Under the pieces are notes generated by a model. The model made no database searches. It was not told where the DNA came from and saw only the letters and a program-made list of their open reading frames with translations. 64,000 nt of DNA. It comes from Phycomyces nitens (lineage: Eukaryota; Mucoromycota; Mucoromycetes; Mucorales; Phycomycetaceae). This document shows, one piece after another, positions 24,105-33,959 of the stretch; within the stretch, counting starts at the first letter, position 1; every line of letters starts with the position of its first letter. The stretch lies in contig JAHRBC010000004.1 of the NCBI GenBank assembly GCA_022702545.1, positions 3,720,001 to 3,784,000 of the forward strand, written 5' to 3'. The translations under genes were made by a program, and so were the position numbers.

Positions 24105-24650
24105 TTAATATACAGTGTGGCCACCATGAGCCTTTATTATGGCTCTTACTCTTTCAGGCATACGTGCAACAAGAGTATACAGTACTTCAGGATCTAACCA
24201 CTCCCACTCCTGAAGAATACAGGCCTTGAGGTCATTAACATTGTTAATAGGCCCCTTCCTCTCTTGAACCTTGGCCTTTAAAGCATGCCAAACATCCTCG
24301 ATTGGGTTGAGATCTGGACTTTGGGATGCCCAGTAGTCAAATCGCTGAATTTCTCCACGATTCTTCCACCATGTCTTATACAAGCCAGTATGACAGCTGA
24401 TATCATCTTCTTGGAATGTGAACATTGTGTCATGTTCCTTGTTCAATTTCTGGTACCATGGATTGAAGTCCTTGGACAAACAATTGCCATAGGCGTTTTG
24501 GTCAACAGAGCCTTCAAGAAAAGATAAAGGACCAAGACCACCAGCCCAGAAACAACCCCATACTATGACAGAACCTTTTCCATACTTCTCCGTTGTAAGT
24601 GTATATCTTTCTTGGAGTCTCTCGCCAGGTTTCACTACAGAAATTGAGTG
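24105..24650 (-). pseudogene. C-terminal half of a second Tc1-type transposase
   Basis: Reads YTLTTEKYGKGSVIVWGCFW, FTFQEDDISCHTG (second catalytic Asp) and ASQSPDLNPIEDVWHALKAK (catalytic Glu), ending GGHTVY-stop. The helix-turn-helix and the first Asp are missing: the element is cut at about 24650, just before the CACTA terminus at 24675. The probable outer end is CAGTGTGGCCACC from 24113, after TA. If so, the last residue and stop codon lie in the flanking TA-rich DNA. It lies only about 40 bp from the previous Tc1 element. Confidence 0.75.
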
Positions 24651-24674
24651 GTTTCATTCATAACAAACTACTAT

Positions 24675-26034
24675 CACTACAAAAGCCTAAGGGTATTATG
24701 TAGATGAAACTTATAAAATAAGCTACTGAATTGTATAGTTTTACTATGCTTTTAGTAATATATGATCATGATCCGTAGTAGACTAAAAAGAGACGGGGGT
24801 GAACTGAATCATCCTACCTACTGGTGTACAAAAATCCAATGTAGAATATTTAAATGCCCTCAAACAGTGCAAAACTTAAATATACATTGTAGTCACAATA
24901 TATTTCTAGTCGATCTACCCTTTTTTGCATTGTATTTTACGATATACAGACAGTTTGTGTCAGAGGAGATTGACCGCTTACAAACAACCAGTTTTATCTT
25001 TCATTATATTTGATAGTGGGTTTTATAATATGTTTTTACAGTCCATCAAGGATGATTGTAGACTATTCAAAGCCAATTGTAGTTATTATATACAAACAAG
25101 CCTTCCTGGTTTTTTTTTGGAGCAATGGATTCTGAAATTTTTTATTTTTCGTTTTATTTGATAAAAAAAATACATTTGCACTATATATTCTAGTTTCTAG
25201 ATTTTTTCTTTGGTATATCTATTCTACCAATCAATATTTCTTGGTCGGCACCATCAACTGGCTCATAATAGAGCCAGGATACTTACCTAGCTGAGAGAAG
25301 GGTGGTTTTATCTAAAAGTAAAAGAGAAGATAGTTAGTAAATAATTTTTATACAAACTATTCATTCTTATACTTACATTTTTAATATAATAGACAGAACA
25401 TTTGATAGACTCTCTGTAATATGCCAACAAATGATTATTATCTAATATATATACATTTGTAGACAGACAATATGGAATACTAAAATATTGGTTTACTTAC
25501 AAGATATAGTCGTTAGAATGGCCAGATAATTTCAATTGGGAATCTATATAAAAGCATAGCAAGACGTCTGTGATAGATGTTATTACAGAGGACATATTTA
25601 TAATATAAAAGGTATACCAGAATATTATATTAAGATGGATAGAAAAATAAAATTTGCAGCTATATATAAAAGAGTGATTTGGTTAATAAAAGAAGAGCTT
25701 TAGCATAATATGATCTTACCTTTGGATATACAGCCAAGTGCAATAGAGAGTCCCATAATATATTTATAAGCAGTTACCTATAAATAATAAAATATATTGA
25801 GTAAAAAATATATTTACAAGAGAAAGAAAAGAATTAATTAGAGCATTTTGTGGTAATATTTAGATACAAAAGAATATAAAAAAGGAAAAGGAAAAATAAA
25901 TACTTTATATTAAAAGGTTGTTTGATCCTGATAAAATGTGGGCAGTAAAAATGATAATCCAAAAGAATATGCCTGCCGTAATTTTCATATCTTTGTGGTT
26001 TATAGTTTATTAGGTTGAAAAATATGTCTAGATA
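24675..26034. mobile_element. Left terminal 1.36 kb of a CACTA element (copy of element A)
   Basis: Begins CACTACAAAAGCC after TAT and stays collinear, with scattered substitutions and small indels, with 30994-32370 of the complete element A. It stops at TCTAGATATA, exactly where the Tc1 element at 26037 starts. The partner and transposase genes and the right end are not found on the other side of that Tc1, so this copy is truncated rather than merely interrupted. Confidence 0.85.
25231..25777 (-). CDS. Small intron-rich CACTA reading frame (gene X), truncated copy
   Basis: Exons on the minus strand with GT-AG borders and matching phases give VTAYKYIMGLSIALGC, then DVLLCFYIDSQLKLSG, ESIKCSVYYIKN and PPFSQLGKYPGSIMSQLM, ending VPTKKY-stop at 25231. 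In element A the last three blocks are kept with substitutions but no indels, and the splice sites are conserved. Upstream, both copies share HILLDYHFYCPHFIR (about 25940), whose junction I could not settle. Function unknown; moderately hydrophobic, no known domain. The conserved splicing and frame argue for past selection. Confidence 0.4.
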
Positions 26035-26036
26035 TA

Positions 26037-27379
26037 CAGGGTGGAAAACGAATTCATTCATGATTTGAAAGTCTGATTTTGCCCTTAATGTATCTTCTAT
26101 ATTTTGTTTTTTCTTATTCTCTTTATTCTTATAAACATGACACCTTCAAACTCAACCCATAAAGAGGAGAGCCCTCGCAGGCAATATATCCGCCATTCAT
26201 CTGATGAAAAGTTGATTATGATTGGAATGCACAAGGCAGGATTGTCTGTTGCAGAAATTTCTCGACGCGAGAATATCAAGGAATCAACTCTTCACAAAAT
26301 AATAAAAAGATACTATAAGATGAAGTCTGTTGAAGACCAGCCTCGCTCAGGAAGACTCAAGCTTCTCAATGCTAGAGACAAACGGCATTTGGAAAGGATT
26401 GTCAGAAGTGATCGCCACAAGACATTAGGGGAGATTACTCGTGAGATGGAGGAGGTGATTGACATGCCCATCTCAAAAGTCACCATTAGCAAGACCTTGC
26501 GTAGTCTTGACTACAATTGCTGCACTGCGTTGGCCAAGCCTTACTTGACTCAAGCAGATATGGCTGCACGTCGAAAGTGGGCTCAAGCAAGAATGGAGTG
26601 GAATGAGGAATGGAAAACCGTAATTTGGAGTGATGAGTCTCGGTTTTCCCTTTTTAAGAGAAATGGAAAGACACACGTGTGGAGAAAACCAGATGAGAAG
26701 TATCATCCTGACTGCCTCCAACCAAAGATCCAAGGAGATGGAGGATCGGTCATGGTGTGGGGCTGCATTTGGGCTGGAGGTGTCGGACCTCTTGTTATAC
26801 TTGAGGGCAATATGAATGCAAAAGTATACACTGAGGTCCTCCAAGAGCACTTTAAGCCCTACTTTGACATGCTGCCATGTAAAGATAAGGCCGAGTACTA
26901 TTTCCAAGAAGACAACGCTACTCCCCATAAAGCAGCCATGTCAAAAAAATGCAAAGAAGACCTTGAGATTGATGTTCTTGAGTGGCCCTCAAAGAGTCCA
27001 GATTTGAGCCCCATCGAGAATATCTGGAGCCATCTTGACAACCTTGTGTGCTCAAGGGAACCTCAGCCAAGAACACTGGCAGAGTTGGAGGAGGCTCTGA
27101 AAGAGGAGTGGGAGACAATTGGTAGAAGTGTGTGCATGAAGTACTGCATAAGTATGCATAACAGGCTACTAGATATCAAAAGATACAAAGGTGAGCCTGT
27201 TTCATACTAAATAAATCTTCATTTTTTATCAGTTAACGGTCTACTTCTAAACTTTATTATAGTTGCATTTCATGAGCCTAGCTTTTTTTATTTGAAGAAT
27301 ATAAGGATTACAAAGAAAAGTTACTTGAAGCTGTTCATGTCGGAGTTTAAAAACTGGAATTAGTTTACTCTTAACCCTG
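26037..27379 (+). mobile_element. Intact Tc1-family transposon
   Basis: 1,343 bp with TA on both sides (26035-26036 and 27380-27381). The ends are CAGGGTGGAAAACGAATTC on the left and the complement of CAGGGTTAAGAGTAAAC on the right, so the shared inverted repeat is short (CAGGGT plus imperfect matches, with AATTC further in). It contains one uninterrupted transposase gene. Of the Tc1 elements here it is the only one without coding damage. Confidence 0.85.
26137..27210 (+). CDS. Tc1-type DD34E transposase, intact
   Basis: Cut-and-paste transposase that binds the inverted repeats and inserts at TA. I chose ATG 26137 (MTPSNSTHKE, 357 aa); an upstream in-frame ATG at 26104 adds a hydrophobic leader lying partly in the terminal region. 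Helix-turn-helix 1 is AGLSVAEISRRENIKESTLH (~34-53) and the linker RSGRLKLLNARDKRHLERIV leads to the second helical DNA-binding part. The catalytic triad is D166 (WSDESRFS), D259 (YYFQEDNATPH) and E294 (SKSPDLSPIENIW), with 34 residues between the last two. The glycine-rich VMVWGCIWAGG box is present. Frame and motifs look complete, so activity is plausible but unproven. Confidence 0.92.
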   Translation: MTPSNSTHKEESPRRQYIRHSSDEKLIMIGMHKAGLSVAEISRRENIKESTLHKIIKRYYKMKSVEDQPRSGRLKLLNARDKRHLERIVRSDRHKTLGEITREMEEVIDMPISKVTISKTLRSLDYNCCTALAKPYLTQADMAARRKWAQARMEWNEEWKTVIWSDESRFSLFKRNGKTHVWRKPDEKYHPDCLQPKIQGDGGSVMVWGCIWAGGVGPLVILEGNMNAKVYTEVLQEHFKPYFDMLPCKDKAEYYFQEDNATPHKAAMSKKCKEDLEIDVLEWPSKSPDLSPIENIWSHLDNLVCSREPQPRTLAELEEALKEEWETIGRSVCMKYCISMHNRLLDIKRYKGEPVSY

Positions 27380-27651
27380 TATATATCACACCAAAAGAAA
27401 TTCTCGTATAAATATGGTAATTTAGGGTCATTGAGTTTAAAACAAGGTTTTTTTGCCTATAAAAGTCAATTCTGAGCTGAAAATTGCCTGTTTTTCAGAA
27501 TAATCTGAATAAATCTAATTTGGGAGAGTCGGTACTTCTAAAATTGAATCTCGCTGTTACTTTTTGACAAATAGCCAATAGAAATAGTTAACAGCCCAAA
27601 CTGAAATTAAAAAGCACTTTGAAAAAAAAAGAGGACAAAGAAGAAAGAATT
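27380..27651. other. Spacer between Tc1 and the Plavaka-like gene
   Basis: A+T-rich. It should contain the 3' terminal region of the following transposon, but I could not match an inverted repeat with the other side (30669-30993). Confidence 0.4.
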
Positions 27652-30600
27652 TTATTGATTTAAAGTAAAAAAACGGAAGTAGTTCTTGCAAAAGAAGTGA
27701 TAAGATCCAAACTTGAAGAGGTTGATGTGAGAAAGGCGCTCACCTAAGGTCAGATGTAGCATGCATTCGATTCTAGCATCTTCCAACTTGCAGTATTGTT
27801 CAGTTGCTTGGCAGCCAACTATTGCCAAGTTCAGGTTGGGTGAGGAAAGTTGGTAATGCTGAATGTACAAAACACCATTACTTTCCATCACCTTTCCAGC
27901 AAAAAGTCTGTTGGCATCATGGTTGTAAGAAAACGCGACAGAGACACCAGCAACAATCTTTCTGTTTACATGATTGTTGTCCACAAATTCCTGACGTTTA
28001 CCAAAGTAATTGTCAGAAAATTTGCTTCCTTGATCATTAAAAAGGCAGATATACCGGGTCCACTTTGTACACGAGTTCTTGTAGTCCTGTCAATCCATGA
28101 GCTTCCGTTAGCAATGTGTCTGAGCATATCTTGCTTTCCAAACTTATGGGTAAGATCCCTGTTATCAGCACGACGGTTCGAATACACCAAATGAGTCCGG
28201 ATGAACTTGTTAAATTGTTCACCTTTCTCGGTCTCAAAATGTAAAGCACAACCAAACCTCTTGATGTCTTCCTTAAGATGCAGCAGAAGGTGGGTCTTCA
28301 GGGTCAGGCTGAACTTGGTCTTAGCATAGACATTGTATTCGTGCAAGGACTTGACCAGACGGCGAGCAGCATTATCGATGTTGTTGAGATATTGATCAAA
28401 GTCAGTGGTTATCTCTCGAACAAACAGTAAAGATGATAGAATACCAAGTTCTGTAAAGGGCTTGGCAATCATACAAACTTTTGGGTCGTCTGTGAATTCA
28501 GCATTAAGAATCGGTGGCAGAACTTGCACCAGAATCTTGAACTCCTTGCCAAGGTAAGATCCACTATGTCTAAGCTTCTTTCTGAAAGTCCTTGTAAAGT
28601 CCCTAGAACCTTTTTCTTGCTCCAACAGATCAGATAACTTTACTTGTGAAGCAGTATTTCCCTTTAAAACTTCCTTGAACAAATGGTTAACAAGGTATTT
28701 ACATACTCCAAGAGCAACAGTATGCAAAATCTCTACAGGTGTATCAAGGGCGGGATCGAACGACTGCAGACACAGTAGGTCTTCGGTACCGGTATTACTA
28801 TATCCAAGATCAGCAAGAATAAGCGCCTTATCGGTTGGCTTCTCTGTTTCCAGGTAAAGGTCGTCGATGTTCGGTAAGATACCAGGAATTGCCTTCTCTT
28901 TGCGGGTTGGGTCAGCGGCAGCAAGCTCAAAATGTTCCTTTGATCTGCGTGGACAGTGGCAAACCAGATGATCAGAGTTGAACTCATCAAAAGACACTCT
29001 TCCCAAGTTGCGGTAGTAGCACTTTCTACAAGGGAAATTGGACGTTGAGTGCTTCAAGCCAACAAGTTCAGCATGGCGGGCGTTGTCAGCCATAACGAAG
29101 AGCAGTGGAGCACAGACAGTTACAGTCTCGTTATAGACTGACGAGTACATCTCAACACCATTTTCAAGGGACTTGAGGTCGGCAGTGAGAACGGGCATCA
29201 GATGCGTCGACTTGAATCCGGCTTGTTGAGAAACTGCGGTGACAAAGAAGTTGTTTTCGCGTCGGTTTCTCATACCATATGGCATGGCAGGGAAGTTTAC
29301 CAGCACATTGTCATACATACCATGAGTTTTCGTCAGATTTCCAGAGGTATCGTCAGAAAAGATAGCAAGTGGGGCGACAATGGCCTTCTGATATCGAATG
29401 AACTGGTTGGCACTGTTGAATATCGGCTTTTGCAAAGGATGGTTTTTGAACAACAGGCCATAGTGCATTTGGTTCAGAGATACTTCACCAGAGGAAATCC
29501 AGTACTTAGGATGACTATAGAGCATAGGAGGGAGCCAAACAGAATCCAGGTACTTAGTTTCGTATGCGACAGGAGAGCTTTGTACTTTATGTAAAGGATG
29601 GCCTTCACTGTCAAAGCCTTGTTCAACAAGAAATCCATCAAAAAGAGTGAGCGTGTTTCTGAGGTAAAACTTCTCGACTAAAACCGATTGTCCACTGGAT
29701 AGCACCACAACATCACCAACCCAGAAGTCTTTGCCGTTTGCTTGTACAAAGGGATGCTGGAACAAAGGATTTCTTCTCCATTTTTCGCCTTGCTGGACAG
29801 AAAGACACTGATCTTCGGTGAAATCAGGGAGAGCCGAAAGATATGGTGCCTTTTGAGGGTTTGCCAAGAGAAGACGTATGTGATCCGAAGGCAAATTGAA
29901 GTGACAATCTACAGTCTTTTCTTGGCCGGTGATGCCTGAGCCCAAATTTGAGGTGGCCTTGATGGTAACCTTCTTGACAGTCGTAGGGAACAGAGGAACC
30001 TTGTTGAACTTGTTGTGCTGATAATTCAACAAGGTTCCGACCTTTGGCAGCTTGAACTCTGCTTTGGCCTCATCTGCTTTCTTCTTCAACTCAAACAGCA
30101 GATTGATAGTATACATGATCTTTGTAAGCATGGAAACAGAGATCATGCTGTCGTCACCGTCGACAAAGGCTTGCAAGACTAAAGTCTGGAGATTCTGGAA
30201 AGGAAAGAAGGGAGGTACGCTTCGATTCCATTCACCAGACGCAGCAGAAAAATCCAAAAGAGATTGGCAGTCTTCAAAGGCCAAGGTAGGAAGATCCGAT
30301 TCCCTGTTGCTGTCAATTGTTGATGATGCCATGTTGAAAATTCTCTCTCTAAGAGATGAAAGATCCTCTCCCATGGCTTCTTCCTGTTCTTCCTCAATCA
30401 TGGCTGAAAGATCAGCTTGGAATGCTGCTTCTTGATCATCTTCCGCAACATTAAATTCTCTTTGTGAATCGGGAATATTTGTGGCGTTGGGATCGAGTAC
30501 ATTTTCAGTTGATGAATCCAAAGAGGTAACTGGATTATGGGCCTGAATGTGTCGCTGAAGATTATACAATGTACTGCACTCTTGCGAACATATGTGGCAG

Positions 30601-30668
30601 ACGAGAGAATGGTTTACGAGCTTAATTTTGCTCAAGCATTTATTATATGTTAACTTTTCCTTTCCCAT
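27652..30668 (-). pseudogene. Plavaka/KDZ-like transposase with N-terminal C2H2 finger, one frameshift
   Basis: Reading starts at ATG 30668 (MGKEKLTYNK). A C2H2 finger, CHICSQECSTLYNLQRHIQAH, occupies residues ~22-45, followed by an acidic stretch. The large catalytic region includes FVMADNARHAELVGLKHST, FPCRKCYYRNLG and DTPVEILHTVALGVCKYL, blocks I associate with Plavaka-type (CACTA-related) transposases of fungi. At 28039-28043 a homopolymer leaves the frame one base short; shifting restores GSKFSDNYFGKRQEFVDNN and then a BAH/SH3-like tail to the stop at 27652. About 1,005 codons in total. The lesion may be a real mutation, a sequencing error, or an unusually small 26-nt intron (28054-28029). 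No terminal repeats found. Confidence 0.7.
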
Positions 30669-30993
30669 TATAAAGTGATGTTGAGTAAATGAAAAAAGAA
30701 AACCAAAGAAGGTGCCTGTCAACAATTAGACCAATGATTACTTAAATAGTTTTCTGACTTTGAATTTTGTCTTGGCATTTTTTTTCTTTTCTTCTTATTT
30801 TTACTAGTCGATTTTTTTCTCTTTTTTTCTTACTCATCAAACAAAAATTGTAATGACTGATGATTAATACTCTAGTTTTATAGAGAATACTCAAATCATG
30901 CTTCTGATCAGTTCTGGTAAATAAAATAAACCATATATTACTTTTGTACTTGTTAATTAATCAAGATCCTTTTAATTAAGTGCTTGTCATTAT
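30669..30993. other. Spacer before CACTA element A
   Basis: T-rich with several poly-pyrimidine runs near 30776-30830. Probably the 5' end of the Plavaka-like element; no inverted repeat could be assigned. Confidence 0.4.
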
Positions 30994-31543
30994 CACTACA
31001 AAAGTCTAAGGGTATTATGTAGATAAAACTTATAAAATAAGCTACTTAATTGTATAGTTTTACTATGCTTTTGGTAATATATAATCGTGATCCGTAGTAG
31101 ACTAAAAAGATATGGGGGTGAACTGAATCATCCTACCTACTGGTGTACAAGAATCCAATGTAGAATATTTAAATGCCCTCAAACAGCGCAAAACTTAAAT
31201 ATACATTGTAGCCACAATATATTCCTAGTCGATCTACCCTTTTTTGCATTGTATTTTACGATACACAGACAGTTTGTGTCAGGGGAGATTGGCCACTTAC
31301 AAACAACCAGTTTTATCTTTCATTATATTTTATAGTGGGTTTTATAGTATGTTTTAACAGTCCATCAAGGATGATTGTAGACTATGGCAAGGTAATTGTA
31401 GTTATTCTATGCAAACAAGCCTCCCTGGTTTGTTGTTTTTTTTTGGAGCAATAGATTCTGAAAATTTTTATTTTTCGTTTTATTTGATAAAAAAATACAT
31501 TTGCGCTATACATTCTAGTCTCTAGATTATTTCTTTGGTATAT

Positions 31544-32425
31544 CTATTTTACCAATCGATATTTCTTGGTCGGCACCATGAACTGGTTCTTAATAGAGCC
31601 AGGATACTTACCTAGCTGAGAGAAAGCCAATACTGTCTAAAAGTAAAAGAGAAGATTGTTAGTAAATTATTTTTATATAAATCATTCATTCTTATACTTA
31701 CATTTTTAATATAATAAACAGAACCTTTGATAGACCCTCTGTATTATGCCAACAAATAATCATTGTCTAATAGATATATGTTAATATTTGTAGATAGGCA
31801 ATATATAATACTAAAATATTGGTTCACTTACAAGATATAGTCGTTGGAATGGCCAGATAATTTCAATTGGGAATTCATACAAGAGCATAGCAAGACATCT
31901 GTGATAGATATTATTAAAGAGAACATATTTATAATATAAAAGGTTTACCAGAATATTATATTGAGATGGATAGAAAAATAGAATTTGCGGCTACATACAA
32001 AAGAGTGATTTGGTTAATAAAGAAGAGCTTTAGCATAATATGATCTTACCTTTGGATATACAGACATGTGCAATAGAGAGACCCCATTATATATTTATAA
32101 GCAGTTACCTATGAATAATAAAATATATTGAGTAAAAAATATATTTACAAGAGAAAGAAAAGAATTAATTATCAGAGTATTTTGCGGTAATATTTAGGCA
32201 CAAAAGAATATAAAAAATAAAAAGGAAAAATAAATACTTTGTATTAAAAGGCTGTTTGACCCTGATAAAATGCGGGCAATAAAAATGATAATCCAAAAGA
32301 ATATGCCTGCCGTCATTTTCATATCTTTGTAATTTATAGTTTATTAGGTTGAAAAAGATGTCTAGATATAGAACAAGAGTGTACACAATGCTGTTAAATA
32401 ACAATAAAACTACAAGACGATTCAT
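31544..32425 (-). pseudogene. Gene X of CACTA element A, probably damaged
   Basis: The same blocks as in the truncated copy at 25.2 kb, in order on the minus strand: a hydrophobic start MNRLVVLLLFNSIVYTLVLY (ATG 32425), HILLDYHFYCPHFIR, VTAYKYIMG, the block ending QLKLSGHSNDYIL, GSIKGSVYYIKN and FSQLGKYPGSI, then a stop at 31544. Relative to the other copy there is a one-base insertion in the exon near 32080 (GGGGTCTC against GGGACTC), which throws that exon out of frame. The exon junction after the first block remains unsolved. No recognisable domain; called from conservation of splice sites between two copies. Confidence 0.35.
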
Positions 32426-32510
32426 TATTTTCAGTCAACCTCTTTACTTGCAAGTATACTGACCATATTCCAATTGTCAAAATATATTAATAATTATTTA
32501 TTGATAGAAC

Positions 32511-33768
32511 ATGAACAATCGTATTCCTCCTCCTCCCCGTCAGCGCAACCCAAGACTTAACGCCGTTGCACGCAGTGCATTAGCTGCCACTGAAGATGTA
32601 CAAATGTCAGACACCACTACAGTCACGGCACCAAGCATTCCTCAAGATATGGATGCGACTGAGAGAATGCTTGCTCTGTTGACTGCCAACAATGGAAACT
32701 TTGTAACACTGGCAAAAGAAATGGCTGAGATGTCAAAGAGAATGAGTGGTGTAGAAAATGGTATTAATCTCACCAACGAGATTAATATTTATCTCAAGAA
32801 AATGATCAAAGAGATTATGGCTGCCCAGGACAAGCTCAGCAAGTCCACCGAGAATGGAATTTCTGAGGCAGATTCTGCGATAAAAGCAAGCTTTTTGTCT
32901 TTGATGGAGGAAGGGTATACTCCTGGAAAACGGCACGTCGGCATCTCTGTAAGTAAATCAATGATAGTAAATATAATTACCAATATATCTAACAGACATA
33001 TATTAGCATGCACTCAATAAATACATGAAGAACCCAAACCTCACGGACACAGATCCATTAAAAGTTGCCAAGAACAATGAGAAGCCAGGATGGTCAACCA
33101 ATGGCACCTTCAAGGAAGGCTATAACCAAGCCCTTGCAATGGCCGTGATTTCGTACTTGCGACAACAGCAAAGTGCAATTGGTGTTTCAACAAATGATAT
33201 TGCAAGAATAGTGAAGAATCACTACAGGAACCAGGTTCGACATTACAAAACATCACCTGATAAGATTGTAGCTCGGCAAAGAACATCACGAAGACGCAAT
33301 CGAAAGATCTCTGTAAGAATAAAAATAAATAGGCTAATGTTTTATTATATATTCTAATATAGTATTTATGTCTAGCTTCTCAAACGTCGCACTGTTACGT
33401 ATCAGAAATACACCGAGGAGATTACAAGATTGATGCGAGGCTTGGATTGCAGCAATGTTCTTGTATTAGAGGTGATGTCTGACGATGAATCTGACACTGA
33501 GAATGAAGTTCGGGCACACCGTCCCAGTTGGAGAAGTGATAAGGTAATGTACTATATAACTAAAATTTATATTAGCTTTAAGTTCACTAACTAACATTTG
33601 TTTAAAAAATAGCTCCAAGAGTTTATCAATGTGGTTGACAAATTTTCTGTCAAAAGGTTGCAAAAGAAATCCAACAGCTTATTGAAGCGTGTTCGTTTTG
33701 TAAAGGAAATGAGTGTCTCTCAGCATATGTCAGTCACGTTACCAGAGTGGTGTATTTCTACTGAATAA
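32511..33768 (+). CDS. CACTA partner protein with RPxWRSDK motif (TnpA-like role?)
   Basis: Four exons, all joined in phase 0: 32511-32948, 33007-33312, 33376-33543 and 33613-33768 (355 aa). Exon 1 encodes a Pro/Arg-rich start (NNRIPPPPRQRNPRL), then a helical, probably coiled-coil part. Exon 2 (102 codons) contains KPGWSTNGTFKEGYNQALAM, a predicted helical domain, and a basic end RQRTSRRRNRK. Exon 3 is acidic and closes with RAHRPSWRSDK, right at the splice site. Elements B and C carry the same gene in the same position with identical intron phases. I recognise no family. In plant CACTA elements a second protein (TnpA) binds subterminal repeats; that role here is inference from position and the basic patches. 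Confidence 0.8.
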
Positions 33769-33959
33769 ATAAATAAAAAAATTTTAACTAAGAATTTAAT
33801 AGCTTCTTGTATACGTATGCACTTTTTGATGGATGCATTACAGGCAAATATATAAAATAATCAAAGTTATACTATATGTGAAATATACATTAAATAATAT
33901 AGAAATATTTAATGATATTTAATTGTAAGTCTTTATTGACGTTATTTTATTTTGGAATA

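Noticed and set aside
24675..26034. Possible Helitron (starts TC, ends CTAG)
   Set aside because: The repeat starts CACTACAAAA after TAT and is collinear with the left end of a complete CACTA element; no 3' hairpin or Rep/helicase.
26473..26928. 151-codon minus-strand frame
   Set aside because: Antisense to the intact Tc1 transposase with catalytic motifs on the plus strand.
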